Positions 52,765-62,690 of a stretch of DNA of 64,000 nt are shown here, in pieces. Below the pieces are notes generated by a model. It was given only the letters and a program-made list of their open reading frames with translations. It ran no database searches and was not told where the DNA came from. Position 1 is the first letter of the stretch. The number at the start of each line of letters is the position of its first letter. A program made the position numbers and the translations under genes. This DNA is from Flavobacterium sp. 5 (lineage in GTDB: Bacteria; Bacteroidota; Bacteroidia; Flavobacteriales; Flavobacteriaceae): assembly GCF_002813295.1 (NCBI RefSeq), contig NZ_PHUE01000001.1, positions 806,001 through 870,000 of the forward strand, given 5' to 3'.

Positions 52765-55700
52765 CTACATATTTCTTCTATACTGACCACCAACTTCAAA
52801 CAAAGCTTCGGTAATTTGTCCCAAAGAACAAACTTTAGTCGCTTCCATCAAATGTTCAAATAGATTATCCCCTTTAATTGCAGCTTCTTGAAGTATGTCT
52901 AAATGTTCTTTTACCGAAACAGCATGACATTGATGTAAATTATCAAGCATCTTAATTTGGTACTGTTTTTCCTCTTCGGTTGCACGAATTACTTCCGCTG
53001 GAATTACTGTTGGAGAACCTTTAGAACTCAAGAACGTATTTACACCTACAATTGGAAATTCACCAGTGTGTTTCAAAGTTTCGTAATACAAACTTTCCTC
53101 TTGAATTTTAGAACGTTGATACATTGTTTCCATAGCACCGAGTACGCCACCACGCTCTGTAATTCTATCAAATTCCTGTAAAACAGCAGCTTCAACTAAG
53201 TCTGTTAATTCTTCGATTATGAATGAACCTTGAATCGGATTTTCATTTTTGGCAAGACCTAATTCTTTATTAATAATCAACTGGATAGCCATTGCTCTTC
53301 GCACTGACTCTTCTGTTGGTGTTGTAATCGCTTCGTCATAAGCATTGGTATGCAATGAATTACAGTTGTCATAAATAGCATACAAAGCTTGCAAAGTGGT
53401 ACGAATATCATTGAAATCAATTTCCTGTGCATGTAAAGAACGTCCAGAAGTCTGAATATGATATTTTAACATTTGAGCACGTTCATTGGCACCATATTTA
53501 TTTTTCATAGCCTTCGCCCAAATTTTTCTAGCTACACGACCAATTACTGCGTATTCTGGATCGACGCCATTAGAGAAAAAGAATGATAAATTAGGTCCAA
53601 AATCATTAATATCCATTCCACGGCTCAAATAGTATTCTACATACGTAAAACCATTAGAAAGTGTGAAAGCTAATTGTGTGATTGGATTCGCTCCTGCTTC
53701 GGCAATATGATAACCCGAAATAGATACCGAATAAAAGTTTCTAACATTTTGGCTAATAAAATATTCCTGAACATCTCCCATCAAACGCAAAGCAAATTCA
53801 GTAGAAAAAATACAAGTATTCTGAGCTTGATCTTCTTTTAGAATATCGGCCTGAACTGTTCCTCTGACTTTTTTAAGCGTTTTGGCTTTTATTTTTTCAT
53901 ATACATCCAAAGGCAATACCTGATCACCTGTTACTCCTAAAAGAAACAATCCTAATCCATTATTACCTTCAGGTAAATCTCCTTGATAATGTGGGCGTTC
54001 TACACCTTTTTCTTTGTAGATTTTATTAATAATCTCAGCAACCTCAACTTCTAAATTATTCTCTGTGATATAATGTTCACACTGCTGGTCGATAGCTGCA
54101 TTCATAAAAAAACCAAGCAGCATTGGAGCTGGACCGTTTATGGTCATACTCACAGATGTCATAGCATGAACTAAATCAAATCCTGAATACAATTTTTTAG
54201 CATCATCCAAACAACAGATAGAAACTCCTGCATTCCCTATTTTTCCATAAATATCTGGTCTAATATGTGGGTCATTTCCATACAAAGTAACACTGTCAAA
54301 GGCTGTAGAAAGTCTCTTAGCTGGTAATCCTGCGCTTACATAATGAAAACGTTTGTTCGTTCTTTCAGGCCCACCTTCACCAGCAAACATTCGAGACGGA
54401 TCTTCTCCATCACGTTTAAATGGATACAAACCTGATGCAAAAGGAAACTCCCCAGGAACATTCTCCTGCAAACACCATCGCAAAATATCACCCCAAGCAT
54501 TATACTTAGGCATTGCTACTTTAGGAATTTGAGAATGTGATAACGATTCCGTATGCGTAGCCATTTTTATTTCCTTGTCACGAACTTTAAAAGTATATAC
54601 TGGATTTTTGTATTTATTGACTTTTTCATCCCAAGTCAAAATCATTTCCCAGTTGTAGGGATCCAAATCCATTTTTACTTTATCAAATTGATTCAATAAA
54701 AGATTAATAAAAATTTTATTATCATCGTGTTCTTTCAAAGCACTTGGAACCACTGAATCATCATCAATTCCTGCTTTGTTAATAGTTGGAACTTTTCCAG
54801 AAACACTTTCCAGTGTTTTAAAAATTCCGTATAATTTTTGAGCTACTTGCTCCTGACTTAAAGCAATAATATCATATTTTCTATTATTTTCGGCTATCTC
54901 AGATAAATAGCGTGTTCTATGAGGCGGAATCACATAAATCTTCTCACTCATTTCACGAGTGATTTCAAAAGTCGATTTCAAATCTGAATCTGTTTTCTCA
55001 ACTATTTTGTCCATAATTGATTTATACAACGTATTCATCCCTGGATCATTGAATTGAGAAGCAATAGTTCCGAAAACTGGCATGTTTTCTGGGTTTACAT
55101 CCCAAAGATTGTGATTGCGTTGGTATTGTTTTTTCACATCTCGAATAGCATCCAAAGCACCACGTTTGTCGAATTTATTCAAAGCTACCAAATCAGCAAA
55201 ATCAAGCATGTCAATTTTTTCCAATTGAGTTGCAGCTCCAAATTCTGGTGTCATCACATATAAAGAAACGTCTGAATGATCCATAATCTCTGTATCCGAT
55301 TGACCAATACCCGAAGTTTCCAGAATTATAATATCGTATTTAGCTGCCTTTAAAACCTCAATAGCTTCGGCAACATATTTTGACAATGCCAAATTAGATT
55401 GACGCGTTGCCAATGATCGCATGTATACTCTAGGATTATTAATCGCATTCATACGAATTCTATCTCCTAATAGTGCTCCACCCGTTTTACGTTTGGAAGG
55501 ATCAACCGAAATTAATCCAATAGTTTTTTCTGGAAAATCAATTAAAAAACGACGTACTAATTCGTCTACCAAAGATGATTTTCCAGCTCCACCCGTTCCT
55601 GTAATTCCAAGAACTGGAATTTTTGATGTTTTATTTTTTTCGTGAATACTATCAAAGAATGGTTTCGCTATTTCTGGAAAATTCTCGGCGGCCGAAATTA

Positions 55701-56205
55701 AACGTGCAATAGCTGTTGGCACTTTATCTTCTATTAGGTCTAATTCATTGGTCAATTTATCACCAATAGGAAAATCCGATTGTTGAACCAAATCATTAAT
55801 CATTCCTTGTAATCCCATGGCACGCCCATCATCTGGAGCATATATCCTAGTAATACCGTAGTTTTGCAATTCAGCTATTTCAGATGGCAGAATTACGCCT
55901 CCACCTCCGCCAAAGATCTTAATATGGCTTGCTCCCTTTTCCTGAAGCAAATCATACATGTATTTAAAATATTCATTGTGCCCTCCTTGATAAGATGTCA
56001 TCGCAATGGCATTAGCATCTTCCTGAATGGCGGTATTAACCACTTCTTCTACACTTCTATCATGACCCAAGTGAATTACTTCAACCCCTGTGGACTGAAT
56101 AATTCTTCTCATTATGTTTATTGCAGCATCGTGTCCATCAAAGAGTGATGCGGCAGTTACAATTCGAACTTTATTTACGGGTACGTACGGTTTTACTAAT
56201 TCCAT
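52765..56205 (-). CDS. icmF: Fused isobutyryl-CoA mutase IcmF
   Basis: IcmF interconverts isobutyryl-CoA and butyryl-CoA with adenosylcobalamin and carries its own G-protein chaperone. The 1146-residue protein has the IcmF order. First is a B12-binding domain (about 10-145; axial His25 in [10 protein letters not shown], then GGGGG). Next is a MeaB-like GTPase (P-loop [12 protein letters not shown] at 200-211, [20 protein letters not shown]). The mutase barrel follows ([19 protein letters not shown] to the end). Its GLYPFKR and [14 protein letters not shown] region matches IcmF rather than methylmalonyl-CoA mutase. A BtuF-like protein at 59325 may bear on its cofactor supply. Confidence 0.93.
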   Translation of the reverse strand: MELVKPYVPVNKVRIVTAASLFDGHDAAINIMRRIIQSTGVEVIHLGHDRSVEEVVNTAIQEDANAIAMTSYQGGHNEYFKYMYDLLQEKGASHIKIFGGGGGVILPSEIAELQNYGITRIYAPDDGRAMGLQGMINDLVQQSDFPIGDKLTNELDLIEDKVPTAIARLISAAENFPEIAKPFFDSIHEKNKTSKIPVLGITGTGGAGKSSLVDELVRRFLIDFPEKTIGLISVDPSKRKTGGALLGDRIRMNAINNPRVYMRSLATRQSNLALSKYVAEAIEVLKAAKYDIIILETSGIGQSDTEIMDHSDVSLYVMTPEFGAATQLEKIDMLDFADLVALNKFDKRGALDAIRDVKKQYQRNHNLWDVNPENMPVFGTIASQFNDPGMNTLYKSIMDKIVEKTDSDLKSTFEITREMSEKIYVIPPHRTRYLSEIAENNRKYDIIALSQEQVAQKLYGIFKTLESVSGKVPTINKAGIDDDSVVPSALKEHDDNKIFINLLLNQFDKVKMDLDPYNWEMILTWDEKVNKYKNPVYTFKVRDKEIKMATHTESLSHSQIPKVAMPKYNAWGDILRWCLQENVPGEFPFASGLYPFKRDGEDPSRMFAGEGGPERTNKRFHYVSAGLPAKRLSTAFDSVTLYGNDPHIRPDIYGKIGNAGVSICCLDDAKKLYSGFDLVHAMTSVSMTINGPAPMLLGFFMNAAIDQQCEHYITENNLEVEVAEIINKIYKEKGVERPHYQGDLPEGNNGLGLFLLGVTGDQVLPLDVYEKIKAKTLKKVRGTVQADILKEDQAQNTCIFSTEFALRLMGDVQEYFISQNVRNFYSVSISGYHIAEAGANPITQLAFTLSNGFTYVEYYLSRGMDINDFGPNLSFFFSNGVDPEYAVIGRVARKIWAKAMKNKYGANERAQMLKYHIQTSGRSLHAQEIDFNDIRTTLQALYAIYDNCNSLHTNAYDEAITTPTEESVRRAMAIQLIINKELGLAKNENPIQGSFIIEELTDLVEAAVLQEFDRITERGGVLGAMETMYQRSKIQEESLYYETLKHTGEFPIVGVNTFLSSKGSPTVIPAEVIRATEEEKQYQIKMLDNLHQCHAVSVKEHLDILQEAAIKGDNLFEHLMEATKVCSLGQITEALFEVGGQYRRNM

Positions 56206-56486
56206 TTTATGAATATGATAATTTAACGGTGCAATTTACACAAATTTTAAAATAAATATCAATAAAAACAATATAAAACACAAAATATGATAATGATGTT
56301 TTTTCTTAAGAAAACAAGTCTGTTTTCATAAAAAATTGGTATTTTCGAGCTTTAACATTAACAAAAAGGAAAAACTAAGAATAGTTAAAAATAGAGCTTT
56401 ATAGCCCGGAAAAGAAACGTTTTCTAACAATATTCCAGTACAATATAGCGACTCTAATTACTATTCTTTTTGAAAATTTAAAACAA

Positions 56487-57341
56487 ATGCAAAGAATTAC
56501 CATACTTATCCATTGTGAAGATAAAAAAGCAATCGTTGCCTCAGTAACTAATTATATTGCTTCGATTGATGGAAACATTATCTACCTAGACCAACACGTT
56601 GACGCTGACGAAAATGTATTTTTTATGCGTTTAGAATGTGAGTTTAGTAAACTTAATTGGAATATTGAATCTATTAAAAGTCACTTTCAGGACAATCTCG
56701 CGACTCCTTTCAATATGACTTGGGCAATGTATCCACAAGAACAAAAACCTAAAATGGCTTTGTTTATTTCAAAATATGATCATTGTTTGTATGATATACT
56801 GGGACGCTATTGTGCTGGTGAACTTCCTCTTGAAATACCATTAATTATAAGTAATCATGAAGATTTAAAACCAGTTGCCGAGCGTTTTAATATTCCCTTT
56901 TATCATGTTCCTTTTACAAAAGACAACAAAGAAGAGGGTGAAAAAGCTCAAATTGCATTACTAAAAGAATTTGATATTGATTTTATTGTTTTGGCCCGTT
57001 ATATGCAAATTATCACACCAAATTTAATATCTCTGTACAAAAATAGAATTATCAACATCCATCACTCATTCTTACCTGCATTTCCAGGTGCAAAACCATA
57101 TCACTCAGCTTTCAAACGTGGAGTGAAAATTATTGGCGCTACCAGTCATTATGTTACTGAAGAATTAGACGAAGGCCCAATCATTGAACAGGACATTTCA
57201 AGAGTTTCTCACAGCCACTCGATAGAAGATTTTATTATGAAAGGACGTGACTTAGAACGTATTGTACTCGCGAGAGCTATAAAATTACATGCCGAACGAA
57301 AAACGATGGTGTATAATAATAAAACGGTTGTATTCTCTTAG
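56487..57341 (+). CDS. purU: Formyltetrahydrofolate deformylase
   Basis: PurU hydrolyses 10-formyl-THF to formate and THF, balancing one-carbon units. The 284-residue protein has an N-terminal ACT domain (ITILIHCEDKKAIVASVTNY, residues 3-80) and a formyltransferase domain with ARYMQIITPNLI, the catalytic INIHHSFLPAFPGAKPY, and GATSHYVTEELDEGPIIEQD. Length is normal. It is divergent from icmF across 281 bases, in which I see no gene. Confidence 0.95.
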   Translation: MQRITILIHCEDKKAIVASVTNYIASIDGNIIYLDQHVDADENVFFMRLECEFSKLNWNIESIKSHFQDNLATPFNMTWAMYPQEQKPKMALFISKYDHCLYDILGRYCAGELPLEIPLIISNHEDLKPVAERFNIPFYHVPFTKDNKEEGEKAQIALLKEFDIDFIVLARYMQIITPNLISLYKNRIINIHHSFLPAFPGAKPYHSAFKRGVKIIGATSHYVTEELDEGPIIEQDISRVSHSHSIEDFIMKGRDLERIVLARAIKLHAERKTMVYNNKTVVFS

Positions 57342-57442
57342 AAAATACAACCTTCTTCTTTTTGCCAAAAACAATCTTTAAAGTTAAAAACATTTACATT
57401 TTTTTTAGGAAAATTTCAAACTGATAAGAGAGATGATTTATC

Positions 57443-57450
57443 TACATTTG
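57443..57450 (+). promoter_or_regulatory. -7 box (TACATTTG) of the DUF4197 gene
   Basis: Exact TAnnTTTG match, 18 bases before the ATG at 57469. It lies downstream of the alternative ATG at 57433, so the longer start would not be transcribed from it. Confidence 0.55.
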
Positions 57451-57468
57451 AAAAAAATAAAAAACAAA

Positions 57469-58191
57469 ATGAAAAAAACCCTACTCCTACTCCTTATTAT
57501 ACCTGCCATTAGTAATGCACAATTTAAAGACATATTAGCTAAAGCTAAAGAAAAAATAAATACAGTTACAAACTCGAACAGTAGCTTAGATATTGCTGCC
57601 GGATTAAAAGAAGCCCTTAATAAAGGAGTTTCTGAACAAGTATTTAAACTAACAGCCACTGATGGGTTTTATAAAAATGAAGCTGTCAAAATTGTAATGC
57701 CCGAAGAATTAGCAAAACTAGACAAAACCTTACGAAAAATGGGAATGTCAAAATTAGCAGATGAAGGCATTCTAGTTTTAAACAGAGCTGCAGAAGATGC
57801 CGTAAAAGAAGCTACACCTATTTTTGTTACAGCAATTAAGAATATAACCATAACAGACGCTAAAAGTATTTTACTAGGGAATGACAATGCTGCAACGGTT
57901 TATTTGCAATCGGCGACTACAACCTCACTTTATGCTAAATTTAATCCTGTGGTTCAACAATCTATTGGTAAAGTGGGTGCTGATGTAATTTGGGCTAACA
58001 TTATTAAACAATACAACACTATGCCATTTGTAGCCAAAGTAAATCCTGATCTTACCGATTATGTAACCCAAAAAGCATTAGACGGAGTTTTCAAAATGAT
58101 TACTGTTGAAGAAAAAAACATTAGAACTGATATTAATGCAAGAACATCGAATGTTTTAAAGAAAGTATTTGCATTACAGGACAAAAAATAA
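57469..58191 (+). CDS. DUF4197 family exported protein
   Basis: The 240-residue protein starts with a signal peptide (MKKTLLLLLIIPAISNAQ). The mature part matches DUF4197: IAAGLKEALNKGVSEQVFKL, NEAVKIVMPEELAKLDKTLR, ITDAKSILLGNDNAATVYLQ and the C-terminal DYVTQKALDGVFKMITVEEK. It is mostly helical and periplasmic; no biochemical function is known to me. I reject the ATG at 57433 because it buries the signal peptide behind 12 residues and precedes the -7 box. Confidence 0.9.
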   Translation: MKKTLLLLLIIPAISNAQFKDILAKAKEKINTVTNSNSSLDIAAGLKEALNKGVSEQVFKLTATDGFYKNEAVKIVMPEELAKLDKTLRKMGMSKLADEGILVLNRAAEDAVKEATPIFVTAIKNITITDAKSILLGNDNAATVYLQSATTTSLYAKFNPVVQQSIGKVGADVIWANIIKQYNTMPFVAKVNPDLTDYVTQKALDGVFKMITVEEKNIRTDINARTSNVLKKVFALQDKK

Positions 58192-58382
58192 AAACCAATA
58201 AAAATCAGACAGTTAAGTATTTAAAAAATCAGAATTTTAATATGTTAAAATTAAAATGCAAAACTTAACTTTTGAAGATTAACTAATAACAATTCCTTAA
58301 CAGCAAAACATAAACATTATACTGATCTTTGCAATGTAATAAACTGGTTATTTATTATTTTGGTTTTGGTTAGTTATAAAAT

Positions 58383-58413
58383 TGCCTGCATCTCTAGGAT
58401 GCGGGCATTTTTT
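58383..58413 (+). terminator. Terminator downstream of the DUF4197 gene
   Basis: TGCCTGCATC (58383-58392) pairs with GATGCGGGCA (58398-58407), one G-T pair, followed by six T. It is 190 bases past the stop of the only upstream plus-strand gene and 18 bases short of the convergent hydrolase stop. Confidence 0.75.
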
Positions 58414-58430
58414 GTTTAGGATATTATCAA

Positions 58431-59216
58431 TTACTGAGCTGTATGTATAAAAGAAAGAACTGCAGTATTGAAAGCATTAGGCTGTTCTACATTTACTACA
58501 TGTCCACAATTTTCGATTACAAATAATTGAGATGATTTATAATGACTTTCTACTACTTTACGAACAGCCGGAAGAAACATATAATCTTCTTCACCCATAA
58601 CATAAAGTGTTGGAATATTTAATTCTACTTGTCTAAACCACTTTAGTACAGGATTTATCTCTGCTGTAAGTTTAAACCATTTTATAAATTCTTTTTGGTA
58701 CAATTTCTTAGCTTCTGTTATAAAAAGCGATCGAGATTGCTTGTGACTTTTTTTAGGCATTATCACAAAAGCAAAAAACTTGTATAAAACCAAATATGGC
58801 AATACATATTTAAAAGTATTCCCTAAACGCATTAATATCTGAGAACGAAAATTCATTTTTAAGATAGCTCCACCAAGAATCATGCTCTGTACTCTATCCG
58901 GATACATTTCTGCCAATTGTCTAATTAGAATGGTTCCTAATGAAATTCCAACAAAATGTGATTTTTTAATTTTCAGATAATCCAAAACTTCAAGAATATC
59001 ATGAGCTAAAGCCGAAAATGTATATTTTTGTTTAAAAGCTGTTTTCAAAGTTGTCTTAGATTCTCCGTGACCTCTTAAATCCAATAACAAAACATTGTAG
59101 TTTTTTTTAAAATCTCTAATTTGTTTGAACCAAATAGACGAACTTCCTCCTGCACCATGCACAAATGTTACCCATTGCTCGCTATTCTCGTTCTTATATA
59201 TTGTGTAATTAATCAC
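58431..59216 (-). CDS. Alpha/beta hydrolase
   Basis: A 261-residue cytoplasmic alpha/beta hydrolase. The oxyanion motif is HGAGGSSSIW (20-29), followed by LLLDLRGHGES. The nucleophile elbow is GISLG with Ser92, the acid lies near YVMGEEDYMF, and the catalytic His is in NCGHVVNVEQP. The family covers esterases, lipases and C-C hydrolases, so the substrate is not predictable. It has its own -7 box and shares a direction with the two following minus genes. Confidence 0.88.
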   Translation of the reverse strand: MINYTIYKNENSEQWVTFVHGAGGSSSIWFKQIRDFKKNYNVLLLDLRGHGESKTTLKTAFKQKYTFSALAHDILEVLDYLKIKKSHFVGISLGTILIRQLAEMYPDRVQSMILGGAILKMNFRSQILMRLGNTFKYVLPYLVLYKFFAFVIMPKKSHKQSRSLFITEAKKLYQKEFIKWFKLTAEINPVLKWFRQVELNIPTLYVMGEEDYMFLPAVRKVVESHYKSSQLFVIENCGHVVNVEQPNAFNTAVLSFIHTAQ

Positions 59217-59235
59217 TTATGTCTTTTTTGTTGCA

Positions 59236-59243
59236 CAAATATA
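59236..59243 (-). promoter_or_regulatory. -7 box (TATATTTG) of the alpha/beta hydrolase gene
   Basis: Minus-strand TATATTTG, an exact match, 20 bases before the ATG at 59216. Confidence 0.55.
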
Positions 59244-59324
59244 GTTCTTTTCCAACGTTCCCAAACATCATATTTTGTGACTTCTTAGACTATCACAATC
59301 AAGAACAATCTTGTTATTCCCTTT

Positions 59325-60119
59325 TTAAATGCTTTTATGCAAATATCTAAAATAATCCAAAGCCTTTATCAACCTACTTCCATACCAAGAAAACATTTCG
59401 CCGTCTACCAAAATAGCTTTTGCATTAAGAGAGTCTTTTATAATTTCATAACCATCTTCTGCTTTAAAAGGAAAGGGTTCTGAAGAGAGCAAGACCAAAT
59501 CCAAACTTGCATCTTTACTCATTTTTTCGAGTTCAATTTCGGGATATCTTTCTTGAGAAGCATAATGATTTTGAAAATGATTTAGCTTTAATAATTCATC
59601 AATAAAAGTCCCTGATCCAGCCACCATATAAGGGTTTTTCCAAATAAAATAAGCGACTTTTTTTACAGGAAGATCTTTAATGAAATTTTCAAAATTACTC
59701 AAGGCAAAAGCTAATTTATCATTCCATTTTCTAGCTTCAATCCTTCGATTGAAGAGTTGTCCAAAGTCAGCAATCATTTGAAAATTATCTTCTATAGTAA
59801 AAATATCAGTAACCCAAACTGGACAAACCTTTCGTAATTCATCTACAATCTCTTGAGTATTCTCTTCTTTATTGCAAATAATAATATCAGGTTCAAGCGC
59901 TAGAATTTTATCGTAATTGACTTTCTTGGTTCCTCCGACTATTTTTTTAGTCGATTTAAGATGATAAGGATGCACACAAAACTTGGTGATTCCAACTATA
60001 TTCTCTTCCAGACCCAAATCACATAGTAATTCAGTTTGAGAAGGCACAAGAGAAACAATTCGCTGGGGCGAAGTTTCAAAAGAATGTGTTGTTCCTAGTT
60101 GATCAGTTAATATTTTCAA
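59325..60119 (-). CDS. BtuF-like substrate-binding protein without a signal peptide
   Basis: The 264-residue protein has the helical-backbone metal/cobalamin-receptor fold: PQRIVSLVPSQTELLCDLGL, VGGTKKVNYDKILALEPDII, FIWKNPYMVAGSGTFIDELL and DLVLLSSEPFPFK. These match BtuF-type vitamin B12 receptors. The N-terminus MKILTDQLGTTHSFETSPQR enters the domain directly, with no hydrophobic signal or lipobox, and no alternative upstream start in the short gap supplies one. No BtuCD genes are adjacent. It may be a cytoplasmic cobalamin or cobinamide binder; the ligand is inferred. Confidence 0.85.
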   Translation of the reverse strand: MKILTDQLGTTHSFETSPQRIVSLVPSQTELLCDLGLEENIVGITKFCVHPYHLKSTKKIVGGTKKVNYDKILALEPDIIICNKEENTQEIVDELRKVCPVWVTDIFTIEDNFQMIADFGQLFNRRIEARKWNDKLAFALSNFENFIKDLPVKKVAYFIWKNPYMVAGSGTFIDELLKLNHFQNHYASQERYPEIELEKMSKDASLDLVLLSSEPFPFKAEDGYEIIKDSLNAKAILVDGEMFSWYGSRLIKALDYFRYLHKSI

Positions 60120-60132
60120 GTATTGAATATTT

Positions 60133-60180
60133 GTTTAAAGTCTAATGTTTAAAGTTGTACAAGATTAGACTTTAAACATT
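60133..60180. other. Inverted repeat with two alternative pairings
   Basis: GTTTAAAGTCTAAT (60133-60146) pairs perfectly with ATTAGACTTTAAAC (60164-60177). A second GTTTAAAG copy allows AATGTTTAAAGT (60144-60155) to pair instead with ACTTTAAACATT (60169-60180). The two hairpins exclude each other. It lies between the pyrF stop and the BtuF-like start, on a shared strand. Confidence 0.6.
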
Positions 60181-60184
60181 AAAA

Positions 60185-61003
60185 TTATGCCTGTAACATA
60201 ATCAATTCCATTTCCTTTTGCATTTTCAAAGCTTCGATTCTAGCAACTTCGGCATAATCAGTTCCGTTGGAAGCATAAATTATAGCACGAGAAGAGTTGA
60301 TTAACAATCCTATGTTATCATTCATTCCGTATTTACAAACTTCCGAAAGACTTCCTCCTTGAGCACCAACGCCTGGAACAAGCAAGAAACTATCGGGTAC
60401 AATTTTACGGATTTCTGTAAAATATTCAGCTTTGGTAGCACCCACGACATACATTAGGTTTTCAGAATTCTTCCAAGTTTTGGATGTTTCCAATACGTGT
60501 TTGTACAATTCTTTACCATCAACTTGTAGCGTCTGAAAATCAAAAGCTCCTTCATTTGATGTCAAAGCCAATAATATAGCGTGTTTATTTTCAAAAGCTA
60601 AAAATGGTTCAACTGAGTCTTTCCCCATGTATGGAGCAATTGTTACACTATCAAAATTTAAATCTTCGAAAAAAGCTTTGGCATACATGGAAGATGTATT
60701 TCCAATATCACCTCTTTTAGCATCAGCAATAGTGAAAATTTCAGGATGCTTCTCGTTGATATAATTGATAGTCTTTTGTAATGAAGTCCATCCTTTTAAC
60801 CCATAGGCTTCAAAAAATGCAATATTAGGTTTATAGGCCACAGCAAGATCATGAGTAGCATCAATAATAGCTTTATTGAATTCGAAAATTGGATCTTCTA
60901 ATTCTAATAAATGTTGTGGAATTTTATTCAAATCTACATCTAATCCTACGCATAGAAAAGATTTTTTAATTTTGATTTGATCGCAAAGTTGTTGTGTTGT
61001 CAT
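60185..61003 (-). CDS. pyrF: Orotidine 5'-phosphate decarboxylase
   Basis: PyrF makes UMP from OMP. The 272-residue length and motifs are those of the type 2 subfamily: [31 protein letters not shown], the catalytic [14 protein letters not shown] with Asp94, Lys96 and Asp99, [10 protein letters not shown] and [11 protein letters not shown]. It has an exact -7 box 21 bases upstream. It lies 65 bases before the BtuF-like gene on the same strand and may be co-transcribed with it. Confidence 0.96.
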   Translation of the reverse strand: MTTQQLCDQIKIKKSFLCVGLDVDLNKIPQHLLELEDPIFEFNKAIIDATHDLAVAYKPNIAFFEAYGLKGWTSLQKTINYINEKHPEIFTIADAKRGDIGNTSSMYAKAFFEDLNFDSVTIAPYMGKDSVEPFLAFENKHAILLALTSNEGAFDFQTLQVDGKELYKHVLETSKTWKNSENLMYVVGATKAEYFTEIRKIVPDSFLLVPGVGAQGGSLSEVCKYGMNDNIGLLINSSRAIIYASNGTDYAEVARIEALKMQKEMELIMLQA

Positions 61004-61023
61004 GTGAAATTTTGTTGTGGTGG

Positions 61024-61031
61024 CAAATTTA
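61024..61031 (-). promoter_or_regulatory. -7 box (TAAATTTG) of pyrF
   Basis: Minus-strand TAAATTTG, an exact match, 20 bases before the ATG at 61003. Confidence 0.55.
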
Positions 61032-61174
61032 CAAACTTGAATCTAAAAAACTTGAAATTTTACAACATTCCTAAGCAATTGTGTAAGAGGTTTTGTGATG
61101 ACCAGTCCTAAATTTGTAAACAACATCAATAAGATGATTCAAAAAAATGAATATTAATAAAAAAACACATCGTT

Positions 61175-61371
61175 ATTAATACTACAGAAATCAAAGGAAA
61201 TTGGAACGAAATTGGAACGAAATTAAAGGAAAACTGAAGCAAAAATATGCAGACCTTACAGATGACGATTTATTGTATGAAGAAGGAAAAGAGGATGAAT
61301 TGTATGGTAAAATTCAAAAAAGAATTGGTAAATCAAAAGACGAAATTACCAAATGGATTGCTGAATTATAA
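61175..61371 (+). pseudogene. CsbD-like stress protein gene, broken by an 11-bp tandem duplication
   Basis: The 3' part, from about 61210 to the stop at 61369-61371, encodes a perfect CsbD-family protein ([20 protein letters not shown], then [20 protein letters not shown]). The start of the family motif, [11 protein letters not shown], lies just upstream in another frame. The two are split because AAATTGGAACG occurs twice in a row at 61199-61220. Removing one copy restores one continuous frame. In addition the expected initiator before NTTEIKG is ATT (61175) rather than ATG. A TTG at 61201 could still start a slightly shortened protein, so total loss of function is not certain. Confidence 0.8.
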
Positions 61372-61385
61372 TTCGAAAAAACAAA

Positions 61386-61445
61386 AACTGCCTGTGATGA
61401 TTTATAATTTATCAATCACGAAATTATAAATCATCACAGGCAGTT
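61386..61445. terminator. 25-bp perfect hairpin after the CsbD-like pseudogene
   Basis: The arms 61386-61410 and 61421-61445 (core ACTGCCTGTGATGATTTATA) are fully complementary around a ten-base loop. It begins 15 bases past the CsbD stop. It is a likely terminator left from the intact gene, longer than usual. The rest of 61004-61571 shows no further gene. Confidence 0.8.
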
Positions 61446-61571
61446 CCTTTAAAATATAATAAAACGTAACAATTTTAAAATAAATTTCACGTTCATTAAT
61501 AAAGCAATTACATATCAAAAAACGATATTTCAGACTATTTTTTAGTACTTTAGTAAAAAATAATTTCGATT

Positions 61572-62138
61572 ATGAGAATATTCATAAAATTTGATTTCAA
61601 TACTGTTTGTAAAAAAATCCTAGAAGAAAAACTGGATGAATGTCAAATAAAACATAGAATTTTAGGTTTTGGAGAAGTTGAATTTCTAGAAAAAGTATCA
61701 ATTGAAAAACTAGATTCATTCAGCAATTCACTTTATCCATATGGAATTGAAATAGTTGAAAATCAAAAAACAATTTTAATTCAAAAAATTAAAGATGCTA
61801 TAGTTGATTTGGTTTTTAATGAGGACAGTAGTATCAATGTAAAAAGTTCCGTTTATTTATCAGAAAAGCTAAACCATTCTTATGGTTATTTATCCAATCT
61901 TTTTTCTGAAGTAACTTATACTTCTATTGAAAATTTTATCATTATTCAAAAAATTGAACATACAAAACAATTAATTATTAACGGTCAGCTATCATTAACA
62001 GAAATAGCTTTTAAACTAAATTATTCCAGTGTTGCTCATTTAAGTTCACAATTTAAAAACACAACTGGTATAACGCCTTCTGCCTTTCAAAGAATTATAA
62101 CTAAACGAAGGGAAATTGCCACCAAAAATAAAAACTAA
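61572..62138 (+). CDS. AraC-type HTH protein with an uncharacterised N-terminal domain
   Basis: The 188-residue protein has an AraC-type double HTH at about 95-185 (SVYLSEKLNHSYGYLSNLFS, QLSLTEIAFKLNYSSVAHLSSQFKNTTGITPSAF). Residues 1-70 are a small domain with a beta-alpha-beta look (MRIFIKFDFNTVCKKILEEK, GFGEVEFLEK, YGIEIVE) that I do not recognise; it may bind a ligand or the neighbouring receiver. The next gene, a response regulator, begins three bases after its stop, so the two are one operon. Confidence 0.88.
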   Translation: MRIFIKFDFNTVCKKILEEKLDECQIKHRILGFGEVEFLEKVSIEKLDSFSNSLYPYGIEIVENQKTILIQKIKDAIVDLVFNEDSSINVKSSVYLSEKLNHSYGYLSNLFSEVTYTSIENFIIIQKIEHTKQLIINGQLSLTEIAFKLNYSSVAHLSSQFKNTTGITPSAFQRIITKRREIATKNKN

Positions 62139-62141
62139 CAC

Positions 62142-62585
62142 ATGCACGATTCTATACTTATCACACTAGCAGACGACGATGAAGACGATAGATTGTTTTT
62201 CACAGATGCTTTTGAAGAATTAAAAATCAATACAATTGTCAACACGGTAAATAACGGAAGAGAATTATTAAACTTTTTAAATCATCCTGAAACCATTTTA
62301 CCAAACATTGTTTTTTTAGATTTAAATATGCCTATTCTAAACGGAATTGAATGCTTGAAAGAAATAAAATTAAATGACAAGTTTAATGACATTGTTATAG
62401 CAATATATTCTACCTCATCATCAGATCAAGATGTGGAAGATACATTTGTTTTGGGTGCCAATATTTACATTAAAAAACCAAGTCATTTTGATGATTTAAA
62501 AAAAATATTAACAAATATTGTCACTGTCAATTGGCAATATCACACTAGTGGTTTAAACAAAGATAATTTTTTACTTCGATTATAA
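62142..62585 (+). CDS. Single-domain response regulator (CheY-like)
   Basis: A 147-residue stand-alone receiver of the Rcp1-like kind. The acidic pocket is LADDDEDDRLFF, the phosphoacceptor is Asp60 in VFLDLNMPILNG, the switch Ser/Thr lies in AIYSTSSSDQD, and the conserved Lys is in YIKKPSHF. No output domain is attached, so it must act through another protein. It sits three bases after an AraC-type gene and about 105 bases before a PAS kinase, its likely phosphodonor. Confidence 0.93.
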   Translation: MHDSILITLADDDEDDRLFFTDAFEELKINTIVNTVNNGRELLNFLNHPETILPNIVFLDLNMPILNGIECLKEIKLNDKFNDIVIAIYSTSSSDQDVEDTFVLGANIYIKKPSHFDDLKKILTNIVTVNWQYHTSGLNKDNFLLRL

Positions 62586-62690
62586 TCCAATTATAATTTC
62601 ATGAAATGAACATGACCTAAAATTGGTCGTAAATATGAATGTAGATATGCAAATTACATATGACCAATAAAAAATAATTATTATCTACAT

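Noticed and set aside
61247..61429. A 60-codon plus-strand ORF
   Set aside because: It is the wrong frame of the CsbD-like coding sequence and runs into the downstream hairpin.
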